Source: Nostoc sp. FACHB-973
GTDB lineage: Bacteria > Cyanobacteriota > Cyanobacteriia > Cyanobacteriales > Nostocaceae
DNA length: 64,000 bases
Direction of reading: 5' to 3'
Assembly (NCBI RefSeq): GCF_014698115.1
Contig: NZ_JACJSJ010000041.1
Location: forward strand, 1-64,000
The notes below the pieces were generated by a model. It was not told the origin of the DNA and ran no database searches. It was given only the letters and a program-made list of their open reading frames with translations. Position 1 is the first letter of the stretch. Every line of letters starts with the position of its first letter. A program made the position numbers and the translations under genes. Of this stretch, positions 26,481-35,900 are shown piece by piece.

Positions 26481-26834
26481 TTACCTAAGACACTTAACAA
26501 ATTCAAAACGTTGCATCATTTCCTCAAATACTGGGCCGTAGGCGGAGATACCTGTTGAAGACCATTCTTTACCAGTCCAGGCATATACTTGTCCATTGGC
26601 GATCGCAATGTAAACTGGACGATTCCAATCAGACATTCCATAAAAAACAGGAATTTGACATCCTTGTGCAATCAAAAGTGGCTGATTAACAGATTCTTTA
26701 ATGGTCTGTACTGCTTCAAGTTTTACGTTTTGGTTATCTCTCAAAAGTTCTGTTGTCAACAAATTGTCTATAGAATCAGTTGTGTTTGTGACAGCAACAA
26801 AAGCTAGTGATGATGCCAATAAGTGTTGAAACAT
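26481..26834 (-). CDS. Small secreted hypothetical protein
   Basis: A 117-aa protein with an N-terminal hydrophobic segment (LLASSLAFVAV). The C-terminal half, ending MMQRFEFVKCLR, has Trp/Tyr-rich strands (PVFYGMSDWNRPVYIAIANG, VYAWTGKEW) and two cysteines that could pair. No known domain was recognised. Its start lies 4 bases from the end of the upstream protease pseudogene, and the active protease gene follows it, so the three probably form one transcription unit. A role as protease partner or inhibitor is only a guess from position. Confidence 0.68.
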   Translation of the reverse strand: MFQHLLASSLAFVAVTNTTDSIDNLLTTELLRDNQNVKLEAVQTIKESVNQPLLIAQGCQIPVFYGMSDWNRPVYIAIANGQVYAWTGKEWSSTGISAYGPVFEEMMQRFEFVKCLR

Positions 26835-26838
26835 ATAG

Positions 26839-27300
26839 CTAAAAATTCCTCAGTTGTACGTAGGTAGTAATCGGAATTCCCCAACTGGAATGAATCATTT
26901 GGTCTAATATTTCTGGATGCGGGGAGGTGCCATCATCAAAGGTATAAACTCCAAAATCTGGGTCACGGTTTTTCACTCGTCCGTTAATTCCCACTAGTAG
27001 ACGTTGTTGGTTAAAAATCGGCCCTCCACTCATGCCGACGCTGATATCGTTGGTGTAACCTAAGCGATATCCTTGGTCGAGGGATTTGGGTAAAAGTAGA
27101 GATACTACTCCTTGGGTTAAGCGAAACCTTTGGATACCCCGGTCAAAGGTTGTGGTCAGGTGGTCTTGGGTGTACATGGGAAAGCCTGCGCTGTATACCG
27201 CTTCACCTGGTGTTACAGGTTGCGGATGAATTGTGGCGAGGCGATAAGGCGTTGAACTCCGAAACTGGACGATCGCCATATCCACCTTCCCAATCTGCAC
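26839..27300 (-). pseudogene. Truncated trypsin-like protease
   Basis: The frame starts abruptly at the Asp segment (GKVDMAIVQF) and continues to the active-site Ser (SVGMSGGPIFN) and the C-terminal strand. The N-terminal barrel, signal peptide and catalytic His are missing. Only about 100 bases separate it from coaE, and a 29-base palindromic repeat (27317-27345) lies just beyond the truncation. The GTG at 27300 is the only nearby start. Without His the product cannot act as a protease. It may be a remnant of a tandem duplicate of 25553-26428, though the two differ considerably. Confidence 0.78.
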
Positions 27301-27316
27301 AAAATTCCGTGTGTGG

Positions 27317-27345
27317 GTAGGGGTTTAGCAGTGCTAAACCCCTAC
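27317..27345. repeat. 29-base palindrome, GTAGGGG type
   Basis: The 13-base arms GTAGGGGTTTAGC and GCTAAACCCCTAC pair perfectly around AGT. Related copies stand at 30719-30747 and 32695-32723, and a variant at 38184-38211. It adjoins the broken end of the protease pseudogene. Confidence 0.85.
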
Positions 27346-27401
27346 GAAAAATCTATGTGTATCAGGATTTTCGTAAAATGCTATCAGGAGTCAGAAGTAA
27401 A

Positions 27402-27998
27402 TTAGTTTAGACTTGGATTTTTTAGTGCTGCATCTACCTGTTTTAGTAGTGCTTCTAGAGTAGAAGAGTTATCTAAAACCACATCTGCACGAACCACTTT
27501 TTCGGCGATAGATAATTGACTATTGATGCGAGCTTGTGCTTGTTCTTTATTTAAATGGTTTCGTTGGATCAATCTTTGTAGTTGTTGTTCTTCGGAACAA
27601 TGTAGTACCCAAATTTCTGTAACCAAATCAGTCATTCCAGCTTCAAATAACAGAGGCACAACTAACACCAGTGTTTGTGAAGAAGACTGAGTAATTGCTT
27701 GCAAAAAGCGATCGCGCACATCAGGATGAATCAAACTCTCTACCCAGTTACGCTCATCTTCACGATTAAAGATAATTTCGCCTAGCTTTTGGCGGTTGAG
27801 GTTGCCATCTGGTAGTAAAATTTGTTGCCCGTAACGTTTGGCGATCGCACCCAGAATAGGCGAACCTACAGATACCGCCTCTCTAGCATAAATATCTGCA
27901 TCCAAAATCGGCAGATTATAAGTGCTAGCTAAATAATTTGTGACAGTGGTTTTGCCTGTAGCAATACCTCCAGTTAAGCCGATTATCCGTTTTGTCAT
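27402..27998 (-). CDS. coaE: Dephospho-CoA kinase
   Basis: Last step of coenzyme A synthesis: phosphorylates the 3'-hydroxyl of dephospho-CoA with ATP. The P-loop GLTGGIATGKTTV is at residues 7-19, with the CoA-binding DADIYAREAV and the lid-region RNHLNKEQAQARINSQL following. Length of 198 aa is normal. ATG at 27998, directly preceded by heptamer repeats that separate it from cobA-hemD. Only cobA-hemD is immediately upstream on the same strand. Confidence 0.96.
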   Translation of the reverse strand: MTKRIIGLTGGIATGKTTVTNYLASTYNLPILDADIYAREAVSVGSPILGAIAKRYGQQILLPDGNLNRQKLGEIIFNREDERNWVESLIHPDVRDRFLQAITQSSSQTLVLVVPLLFEAGMTDLVTEIWVLHCSEEQQLQRLIQRNHLNKEQAQARINSQLSIAEKVVRADVVLDNSSTLEALLKQVDAALKNPSLN

Positions 27999-28111
27999 TT
28001 GTCATTTGTCATTTGTTATTTGTCATTGGGCATTGGGCATTGGGCATTGGGCATGGGGCATTGCTTATTTCTCCCCCTGCCTCCCCTGCCTCCCCTGCCT
28101 CCCCTGCTCCC
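27999..28111. repeat. Heptamer and nonamer tandem repeats
   Basis: About four copies of GTCATTT (27999-28025) are followed by about six copies of GGGCATT (28025-28062). Then comes a nonamer run, TGCCTCCCC type (about 28078-28111). The array fills the whole gap between coaE and cobA-hemD, and its last bases overlap the stop codon of the latter. These are STRR-type repeats. Confidence 0.85.
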
Positions 28112-29710
28112 TCATCTCCCTGCCCACATTATCAATGCTTCGGTTAAACCATCTAAAGTATATTCTTGGGCTTCGACATCTGTGCGTCCGAATAAAGAAT
28201 GGCAAGTTTGGGAGGTTTGAGGGCCAATAGAAGCAATACAAACACCATCTAAGAAATGACTATTATTAGAGTTACTCGGAAATATCTTATTAGTAAGTTG
28301 GCAGAAAAATTGCACAGTTTTAGAACTGGCAAAGGTAATTACATCTATCTTGCGATTTTGCAGAGCTAATTCTGCCGCAGCGGGGATACTGCTGGGACAA
28401 CAAGATTGATAGGCGGCAACTTCTATAACTTCTGCTCCTTTGGCAGTTAATTCTTTAACCAAAATTTCTCTACCGCCGCTTTCAACTCTGGGAAATAAAA
28501 CCTTTTTACCAGACAATTCTTCTGGAAAATTTTCCACTAAAGAATCGGCGACAAAGTTGGGGGGAATAAAATCTGGTTGGAGAGAATATTGTTTGAGACA
28601 TTGCGCTGTTTTTTCACCAACAACAGCAATTTTCACACCAGCTAATGCACGGCTATCTTTACCTTGGGCAATTAGTCTGGTAAAAAAGTAGTCTACGCCA
28701 TTGCCAGAAGTGAGAATTAACCAGTTGAAGTCAGATAAATTAGCGATCGCATGATCTAAACCTTCCCAACTCGAAGGCGGGCCAATTTCTAAGGTAGGCA
28801 TTTCGATGACAGTTGCACCCAAGGACATGAGGCGATAGCTAAATTGATTCGACTGTCCCACTGAACGTGTCACCAGAATTGTTTTGCCAGCAAGGGGAAG
28901 GGGAGATGAGGAGGGAGAGGGGGGGAGGTTGGTTGACATAGGGTGGGCTATGGGAATACTGGCGTGACTTTCTCTATATATATTCTCAGGTTGCAAGTAC
29001 TTGCGTAGCCCAACAACTTCGCCAATTACAATTACGGCTGGGGAAAGAGATAATCCAGTGATTTGTTCGGAGATATTGCCCAGTTGTGCTATCCAAATTT
29101 GTTGCTGTGGAGTTCCTGCCCAACGGATGATGGCTATGGGTGTTAAATGCGATCGCCCGTATCGCAACAGCTGATGTACAATTTCCCCTAGATGTAGTCC
29201 TCCCATCAAAATTACTAGTGTTTCTAACCGCGATAGCGCCTCCCAATCTAAAGCCTCTGGTTCGTGAGCTGTAAACACTGCAAAAGTGCGACTTAAAACC
29301 GGATCTGTTAGGGGAATTCCTGCCAACAACGGTGCTGCAAGGGCTGAGGAAATTCCTGGTACTAGTTCAAAATCACAACCAGATGCGATCATTGCTTCCA
29401 TTTCCGAAGTGCAACGCCCAAAAATCAAGGGATCGCCTGATTTGAGCCGTACAACTTGTTTCCCTTCCTGGCAGTACTTTACGAGTAACTTGTTAATTTG
29501 TCCTTGACTTGTACTGGGTTTACCAGCGCGTTTGCCCACATCTAATTTCAAGCAATCAGTTGGTACACACTGCAATAATCGAGCATCTACCAAAGCATCG
29601 TAGACTAACACTTCAGCAGCAGCCAAGAGATTGTAAGCTTTTACCGTCAGGTACCCCACATCTCCAGGCCCAGCACCTACAAGGTAAACTTTGCCTCTGT
29701 CATTTGTCAT
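28112..29710 (-). CDS. cobA-hemD: Uroporphyrinogen-III C-methyltransferase / uroporphyrinogen-III synthase fusion
   Basis: A bifunctional 532-aa protein. The N-terminal CobA/SUMT domain (about residues 5-245) makes precorrin-2 from uroporphyrinogen III. Its signatures are VYLVGAGPGDVGYLTVKAY, DVGKRAGKPSTSQ, VVRLKSGDPLIFGR and ELVPGISSALAAPLLAGIPLT. A Pro/Ser-rich linker leads to the HemD domain (about 275-530), which cyclises hydroxymethylbilane to uroporphyrinogen III: GKTILVTRSVGQS, WLILTSGNGVDYF, VLFPRVESGGRE, DVITFASSKTVQFF. Such fusions occur in several bacterial groups. Making and methylating uroporphyrinogen III in one polypeptide would steer flux to siroheme and cobalamin. Confidence 0.95.
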   Translation of the reverse strand: MTNDRGKVYLVGAGPGDVGYLTVKAYNLLAAAEVLVYDALVDARLLQCVPTDCLKLDVGKRAGKPSTSQGQINKLLVKYCQEGKQVVRLKSGDPLIFGRCTSEMEAMIASGCDFELVPGISSALAAPLLAGIPLTDPVLSRTFAVFTAHEPEALDWEALSRLETLVILMGGLHLGEIVHQLLRYGRSHLTPIAIIRWAGTPQQQIWIAQLGNISEQITGLSLSPAVIVIGEVVGLRKYLQPENIYRESHASIPIAHPMSTNLPPSPSSSPLPLAGKTILVTRSVGQSNQFSYRLMSLGATVIEMPTLEIGPPSSWEGLDHAIANLSDFNWLILTSGNGVDYFFTRLIAQGKDSRALAGVKIAVVGEKTAQCLKQYSLQPDFIPPNFVADSLVENFPEELSGKKVLFPRVESGGREILVKELTAKGAEVIEVAAYQSCCPSSIPAAAELALQNRKIDVITFASSKTVQFFCQLTNKIFPSNSNNSHFLDGVCIASIGPQTSQTCHSLFGRTDVEAQEYTLDGLTEALIMWAGR

Positions 29711-29764
29711 TTGTCATTTGTCATTTGTTTTTCTTTGCGTCCCCTCATCGCCACTCCCCACTCC

Positions 29765-30886
29765 CTACTCCCCACTCCCCTTAATTTTTTCAATTAGCTG
29801 ATCAATTCGCTCAACCATCTCATTATTTTCCTCAGCTTGGAATAATTCTCTGGCTTTTTTGAAATTAACGATCGCTTCTTCTATTTGTTGTTCTCTTCCC
29901 AGACTGATGCCGAGATTATAGTAAGCGTATGCATAATCGGGTACGAGGCTAATGGCTTTTTTATAATGTGCGATCGCTTCTTGAGGCTTGCCTTGATCGT
30001 CCATAGCGTTTCCCAAACCCGTATGAGCTTGTGCATGTTTAGGATCGAGGCGAATTGCTTGGGTATAGTCGGCCACTGCTTCGGCTAACTTGCCTTGAGC
30101 GTAAAAAGCACTTGCTAAATTATAGTGAGCGTCTGCATCTTGGGAATCAATGCTAATAGCTTGTTGATACTGGGCGATCGCTTCTTCTAGTTTGCCTTGG
30201 GCGTACAGAACATTTCCCAAGGCATTATAGCTTGCGGCATTTTTCGGTTCAAGGCGAATGGCTGTTGTATATTCTGCCACAGCTTCTGCTGGCTTTCCTT
30301 GAGCATATAAAGCGTTTCCTAAGTAATAGTGAGCTTCTGCATGTTTGGGATCAAAGCTAATAGCTTGTTTGTATTCGGTAATTGCTTCTGGAAATTTGCC
30401 TTGAACGTAGAGAGAATTTCCTAAATGAAAGTGGGCTTTTCCATACTTAGGATCGAGACTAATGGCTTTTTGATATTGGGCGATCGCTTCTTGTAATTTA
30501 CCTTCATCGTCGAGAGTATTTCCCAAAGCCACATAAGCTTCTACAAATTTTGGTTCCAGTTCAATTGCTTTCCGAAAAGCCGCTTCTGCTCCTTTTAAAT
30601 CCCCTTGTTTATAGAGATTGGCTCCTTGCTCAAAGTTAGTAACTGCCTTTTTATTCTGAGGAACTGCGGCTTGAGCAGAGTTTTGAACTATTGCTAGTAG
30701 CGTTTCCCGAGCTACTGAGTAGGGGCACGGCAGTGCCGTGCCCCTACACCTGGTGATATAATCTCGTACCGCATCTGAATGGGAACCGCTAAAAACAACC
30801 CCAACATCTTTACCAAAAGCACTATTCGCATTGCTCAAACACCCGAAAATAATAGCTACTGCCAGTAGATTCTTACTTTTTAGCAT
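29765..30886 (-). CDS. Exported TPR protein
   Basis: About 373 aa, with a signal-like segment (LLAVAIIFGCLSNANSAFG) and then roughly nine 34-residue TPR units from about residue 90 to 350. Recurrent motifs are LGNTLDDEGKLQEAIAQYQK, LGNSLYVQGKFPEAITEYKQ and LGNALYAQGKPAEAVAEYTT. The start is taken at ATG 30886, which puts the hydrophobic core at the N-terminus; an in-frame ATG at 30943 would precede it by 19 codons. The N-terminal mature region (encoding TRCRGTALPCPYS) is made by a palindromic repeat at 30719-30747 lying in frame. The 3' end runs into a CCCCACTCCC-type repeat. It is probably a periplasmic scaffold of unknown partner. Confidence 0.86.
   Translation of the reverse strand: MLKSKNLLAVAIIFGCLSNANSAFGKDVGVVFSGSHSDAVRDYITRCRGTALPCPYSVARETLLAIVQNSAQAAVPQNKKAVTNFEQGANLYKQGDLKGAEAAFRKAIELEPKFVEAYVALGNTLDDEGKLQEAIAQYQKAISLDPKYGKAHFHLGNSLYVQGKFPEAITEYKQAISFDPKHAEAHYYLGNALYAQGKPAEAVAEYTTAIRLEPKNAASYNALGNVLYAQGKLEEAIAQYQQAISIDSQDADAHYNLASAFYAQGKLAEAVADYTQAIRLDPKHAQAHTGLGNAMDDQGKPQEAIAHYKKAISLVPDYAYAYYNLGISLGREQQIEEAIVNFKKARELFQAEENNEMVERIDQLIEKIKGSGE
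30719..30747. repeat. 29-base palindrome inside a TPR gene
   Basis: The arms GTAGGGGCACGGC and GCCGTGCCCCTAC pair perfectly around AGT. It lies in frame in the coding sequence of 29765-30886, between the signal peptide and the first TPR unit, and adds about ten residues including two cysteines. Confidence 0.88.
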
Positions 30887-30943
30887 TTTTGTTATTTTAA
30901 TTGCTGAATTTACAAGTAACTGTAATTGAATATAATTTTCCAT

Positions 30944-31127
30944 TTTTACACACTAAAATAGCAACGCTTAATCTCATATCTTGCACTCTTGCACTGGAAG
31001 TCGCGGCTACACAGACAAAACCCGCCTACGCGGGTTAAAAGCCTTGATTTTCTGTTAGTCCGCTTAGGCCGACTTCCTTTGTGTGCAAGATGAACCGCGA
31101 TTTTTAATCGCTGGGCTAGGTGCTGAG
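30944..31127. other. Intergenic hairpins between two TPR genes
   Basis: Contains GAAGTCGCGG and CCGACTTCC arms surrounding a perfect hairpin of AACCCGC and GCGGGTT (about 31020-31038). Read leftward the latter is followed by TTTTGTC, so it could end the transcript of the upstream TPR gene (31128-31589). Similar hairpins are dispersed elsewhere in cyanobacteria. Confidence 0.5.
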
Positions 31128-31589
31128 TTATTTAGTACTAATTTTATCTAACAGCTGAGCGATTCTTGCAGCTTTTTCAGGTTGCCGTTGTTTTTGTAAT
31201 AACTCTTTAGCTTGTAGCAGATTATTTTTAGCTTCTTCTGGTTTCTCTTGTTGCATTAAAACATTTGCTAGACGCAAATAAGCATCAGGATTTTTCGGAC
31301 TGCGGCGAATCACTTCGCAAAATAATTCTTTTGCCTCTTCTACTTGGCCTTGCTGCTTTAAAACATCTCCCAGAAATAAGCGCACCACATCATTAGTAGA
31401 GTTGAGAGAAATAACTTTGCGAAAAGCTGCTTCTGCACCTTCGTAATCTTTTGCTTGAGCAAGATTGATTCCTTTTTGAAATAAATCTGAGGTAATCAAA
31501 GTTTTCCAAGCGAAATATCCAAGGATTCCCAGACTGAAAGCAACTATGCTCCCAGCGATAATAGAATTAATTGGCAAGGTTTCTAACAT
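31128..31589 (-). CDS. Membrane-anchored TPR protein
   Basis: A 153-aa protein with one N-terminal membrane helix (IAGSIVAFSLGILGYFAW, about residues 10-27). About three TPR units follow (35-140): AQAKDYEGAEAAFRKVISL, LGDVLKQQGQVEEAKELF and LANVLMQQEKPEEAKNNLL. It starts 3 bases after the stop of the upstream phytyltransferase gene, so the two are almost certainly co-transcribed and may be translationally coupled. A link to tocopherol synthesis or membrane assembly is possible but not shown by the sequence. Confidence 0.85.
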   Translation of the reverse strand: MLETLPINSIIAGSIVAFSLGILGYFAWKTLITSDLFQKGINLAQAKDYEGAEAAFRKVISLNSTNDVVRLFLGDVLKQQGQVEEAKELFCEVIRRSPKNPDAYLRLANVLMQQEKPEEAKNNLLQAKELLQKQRQPEKAARIAQLLDKISTK

Positions 31590-31592
31590 TGT

Positions 31593-32555
31593 CTAAGCCA
31601 AAAGACAGGCGATAGGAAAAATCAGATATTCGATGAAAAAGAGTTTCCAGATAAATTGATAAAACTGAGCGATCGCACTTTTATCTTCTAAGTCTACCGC
31701 CAAACTCCGCAACCACATCCAAACCAGCAATCCTAAATGAGTAATTACCACAAATATGGGGTTAACCGAGGCGACGCGTAGCACAGCAACTAGAATTATG
31801 CCCACATAGCAGACAGTGATCGTCCAAAGAGCGAGATTAAACACAGCTGGGGCGCCGAGTTGGATAGTGAAAGTAGAGATATTGTAGAGGCGATCGCCTT
31901 CCATATCTGGGATATCCTTAAAAATGGCGATCGCAAACGTAAACACCAAAATAAATAACGTCAACGCCCACACCGCAGGTACAATAGCTTGACTTTGTTG
32001 GAACGCCCAACTGTAGTGCAGATACAGTCCTAGATTCACAATCGAACCGCGCACCGAAAAAATACACAGCGCCGCCCAAAAGGGAAACTGCTTCAAACGA
32101 ATAGGCGGTAAAGAATAAGCAGTACCAATCGCTAAACTAATTGCCACCATCCCCAACAAAAACGGCCCAGTTAGCCACGCCACAACTAGCGCCAAAATCC
32201 CAGTAATTGCCACAATTAGTTGCCCAGTTCTCCGGGAAAATTCCCCAGAAGCTAACGGTAAATGAGGCTTATTAATCTTATCAATTTCAACATCTTCTAA
32301 TTGATTCAGCCCCACAATGTAGACATTGCCACACAAACAAGAAATCCATGCACCCAACAGAGGTAGTAGGTAACTTGTAGAGACGCGATTCATCGCGTCT
32401 CCACTAACGGCAATGGCAATTAAATACAAACCCAACACACTGAGACTTGTACCAATAATCGTGTGCGGCCGAGAGAATTTCCAGAAAGCATACAACCAAT
32501 CAAAAGAAAATGGAATGGGTTTGGGTGACGGGCTATTTTCAGAAGTCTGGCTCAT
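31593..32555 (-). CDS. hpt: Homogentisate phytyltransferase
   Basis: UbiA-family membrane prenyltransferase that joins homogentisate and phytyl diphosphate in tocopherol (vitamin E) synthesis. The two metal-diphosphate motifs are intact: LNQLEDVEIDKINKPHLPLA (about residues 83-102) and FKDIPDMEGDRLYNIST (about 212-228). Eight to nine hydrophobic helices are visible and the length of 320 aa is typical. A palindromic repeat (32378-32403) lies in frame in the first loop and encodes MNRVSTS-like residues not expected in this loop. The TPR gene directly downstream is probably co-transcribed. Confidence 0.94.
   Translation of the reverse strand: MSQTSENSPSPKPIPFSFDWLYAFWKFSRPHTIIGTSLSVLGLYLIAIAVSGDAMNRVSTSYLLPLLGAWISCLCGNVYIVGLNQLEDVEIDKINKPHLPLASGEFSRRTGQLIVAITGILALVVAWLTGPFLLGMVAISLAIGTAYSLPPIRLKQFPFWAALCIFSVRGSIVNLGLYLHYSWAFQQSQAIVPAVWALTLFILVFTFAIAIFKDIPDMEGDRLYNISTFTIQLGAPAVFNLALWTITVCYVGIILVAVLRVASVNPIFVVITHLGLLVWMWLRSLAVDLEDKSAIAQFYQFIWKLFFIEYLIFPIACLLA
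32378..32403. repeat. Palindromic repeat inside hpt
   Basis: Twenty-six bases, TAGAGACGCGATT followed by CATCGCGTCTCCA, forming a hairpin. It is of the same family as 1699-1718 and 23151-23176. It is in frame and lies in the loop between the first two helices of the phytyltransferase, a place that tolerates extra residues. Confidence 0.78.
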
Positions 32556-32635
32556 GAGTAGGTTAGATACACTATTCTGGCTTGTTGTTAATCATTGTCA
32601 CAGAATTTGGTCATTAGTCATTAGTCATTAGTCAT

Positions 32636-32824
32636 AGGACTTACGCATTGACAGGAAAGACAAAATATAAGTAGTTTGAAAAACCACATCTGTCGTAGGG
32701 GCACAGCAATGCTGTGCCCCTACAGCGCAGGTCTATTTACCATCAAAAAATGATGAGTAAAAACCTGTAACTACGTATTTACGTTGATGCACAAGATGAG
32801 TATTTTGTACAGTGCGTAAGTCCT
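32636..32824. mobile_element. MITE-like element with GGACTTACGCA ends
   Basis: A 189-base non-coding element. Its terminal inverted repeats AGGACTTACGCA (32636-32647) and TGCGTAAGTCCT (32813-32824) are perfect, and TA stands at or next to both ends. It contains the 29-base GTAGGGG palindrome at 32695-32723. A second element with the same ends lies at 38143-38236. No transposase is inside; mobilisation by an IS630/Tc1-type enzyme is only an inference from the TA. GTCATTA heptamers precede it. Confidence 0.7.
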
Positions 32825-32848
32825 AAGTCATTAGTTTTTCTTTGCGTC

Positions 32849-32987
32849 CCCCCATCTCCCTCATCCCCCTCATCCCCCTCATCCCCCTCATCCCCCTCAT
32901 CTCCCTCATCTCCCTCATCTCCCTCATCCCCCTCATCTCCCTCATCCCCCTCATCTCCCTCATCCCCCTGCCCCTCTGCCCCTCTGC
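32849..32987. repeat. Nonamer tandem array (CTCATCCCC/CTCATCTCC)
   Basis: About fourteen degenerate nine-base units, CTCATCCCC or CTCATCTCC, end directly at the stop codon of the 1702-aa kinase. On the minus strand the array reads as a Glu-Gly-Asp repeat, but there is no supported gene for it. Similar CT-rich nonamers touch the ends of lgt and cobA-hemD. Confidence 0.85.
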
Positions 32988-35900
32988 CTAATTTCTCGGC
33001 ATTGGCAGAGTGAAGCAAAATGTGCTGCCGACACCCACAGTACTTTGTGCCCAAATTTGCCCACCGTGCTGTTCAATAATACTACGACAGATTGCCAATC
33101 CCAAACCCGTGCCGCCTTTAGTGCGAGAATCAGAACCATCTACTTGCTGAAATCTGCCAAAAATAGCTTCTAACTTATCTGCTGGAATCCCTCGTCCTCG
33201 ATCTATTATCTGGAACAGTACACAATCTGCTTGTTGTTGGACATTCAGGGTAATAGTAGAATTAGTGGGCGAGAATTTAAGGGCATTACCTAATAAATTG
33301 GTGAGTGTTTGAATAATGCCATCAGCATCTGCCCAAATTTGAGCATTGGTAGGATGGATATTAAAGGTAATATTTTGCTGCTTGGCGATCGCTTGCAATC
33401 CTGCTACTGCTTGCTCAATCAAATCAGCTGCTTCGCAGGTGGTTTTTTCTAAGACAGCCCGACCCGATTCTAAGCGTTCTAAATTGAGAATATCATTGAC
33501 TAGGCGCACTAGGCGATCGCTATCGATGGCTGCAATTTCAATCATCCGCTTGAATTTGTCTGGTTTTTTATCATAGATACCAGTTTGTAGTAAGCCCATA
33601 GCTGCCCGAATTGCAGTTAAAGGAGTGCGAAGTTCGTGACTGACAATACCGATAAACTCACTCTTCATCTGCTCAATTTGTTGCTGTTCAGTGATGTCTT
33701 CGGCAATTCCAGCAATCCGCACCATTTCTCCGACTTCATTTTTGATCGGGAAAGCGCGATTGCGAATCCAACGAATTGAACCATCGGGGCGGATGATGCG
33801 ATATTTTTTATCGTATTGCGATGTTTTTACCTGTTCAAGTAGTTCAAGTTCGACGCGAGAGCGATCTTCTGGGTGAATTGCATCTAACCAATTTGAATAG
33901 TTGTGATACAAGTTATCACAACTTCTTTGCCAGATTGTTTCGTAGGCTTTGCTCACATAAAGAACTTGCTGACTTTGAATATCAGTCATCCAAAACACTG
34001 CTTGGATATTTTCCGCCAACTGACGAAACTTTTCTTCGCTTTGGCGTAAAGCATCTTTGATGCGTTTGCTTTCAGTAATATCTTGCTGAACCGCCACTAG
34101 AACATCGCCATAGTCGGGATGCCTAAATACAGAAGTTGTTGCACTACACCAAAATGGAGTACCATCTTTTTTGACATTATGAACTTCATAAGTAGATTCA
34201 CCCTTTTGTAAAACAGCAGACCGAATCGCTTGAGTTACATCTTCAGCAGTTACCGATTCACTCTCATAATTTACAATCGAAACATGCTCACCATTTAGTT
34301 CGCCAGAATCATAGCCAAACATCTGTTCAAATTTCGGATTGGCATAGACAATGGCTGCATTATCGGCTCTCACTAAGCAAATGCCTTCCGCCATGTTTCG
34401 GGTAATTACGGCCTGAAGCTCTAGCATTTGTTCTGCTTGTTTGAGTCTAGTCAAATCGCGCAGACTAACAATAACGCCAGAAATAGTTTCGTCTAATTCC
34501 CGGTAAGGTGTATAAGTAACGCTCATAAATTGCGGTACTAAATTGGGGTAGTCAAACCATTTTTCATACTGTATTGTCTCCCCGACTAAACATCTATCTA
34601 ACCGAGACTGGATGAAGTTATCAAATAAATTTTCACCCAAAACATTCCTCACTGAATGTCCTAGAACTTCGGTATCAGGTTTGTTGCACCAGTCCAGATA
34701 AGCTTGATTAACGATTTGATAAATATAATTACGATTCAGCAGTGCAATACCATCTTTGGTACTAGAGACGATGCGCTCATATTGGCGCAGAATTGCTTCG
34801 ATGCGTTTGCGTTCGCATAGCGCAGCTTGCTGTTCGCTGATATCAAATACAGTTGAGCGACTCATGACAAAGTTGCCTAGTTCATCTTTGATGGCTGTAG
34901 CATTCAAGCTTATCCATCGGATTGCGCCATCTTTGCTGACAATCTCAAACTCCAAATTATTAACCCAACCCTGTTGTTTAAACTTAGGAAAGTTCTCCTG
35001 AAAAACCTGTTTACTCTCAGAGGTGATAATATCTAAAAACTTCTTGTGAAACATTTCATCACGGGTATATCCTAGCCAGTTGAGTTCTGTATCGTTAATC
35101 CGAATGAAATTCCCATCTCCATCTAGGGAGTGATAACCACAAGGTGCATTGTTGTATAGATCCTCAACTTCGTGTACATAATGCTGTAAAGCGGCTTCTA
35201 CTTGTTTACCCTCACTAATGTCATTGTTGATTTCTAGGATTTTAATCGGTGTACCAGCATTGTCTTTTTGTAACGCCCAACGGCTAGCTACAGTAATCGG
35301 TCGAGCGTCCCGGCTGAAATGGGTAAGTTCTCCTTCCCAGTAACCCTTTTCTAAAAGTTCTGCTTCAATCTCTGCTATGGGTTGAGGAAATTGAGTTTTC
35401 AAGAGAATATAAGAAATTTGCCCCAAAGCCTCAGCTTTCGTCCAGCCATACATATACTCAGCTCCCTCATTCCAGAAAGAGATCGCTCCGTTTAAATTGC
35501 GGGTGATGATGGTGTCGTGTGCTAAATCCAGTAGTTGCGCCTGTTCTAAAAGCATGAGTTGGGTTTGTTGCTGTTGTATTACCGTTTCGAGCAGGCGATC
35601 GTTTGTCTGTGTTAGTTGTGCAGTACGCTCTGCTACTCGTTGCTCAAGTTCGGCATTGAGTTGTTGCAGGGCAATTTGCGCCTGTTTGCGTTGTGTGATA
35701 TCGTCACCAAAAATGATAATGCCGCCAATCTCACCGATCGCAGTATGCCAGGGGTGAATTTCCCAGTGTATCCACTGCTGGCTGCCATCTGAGCGCACAA
35801 ATAAATCTTCCTCACATTTTTCGCTTATACCAGCCAAACACCGTTGATGGATTTGTTGCCATTGCTCTGTGATTTCCGGAAAAATCTTGTAGTGCGATCG

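Noticed and set aside
27940..28230. Plus-strand frames rich in Leu, Pro and Cys near coaE
   Set aside because: They read heptamer and nonamer repeats and lie antisense to cobA-hemD and coaE.
32779..33054. Minus-strand frame encoding a Glu-Gly-Asp repeat
   Set aside because: It is a reading of the CTCATCCCC nonamer array overlapping the kinase 3' end, with no start signals.
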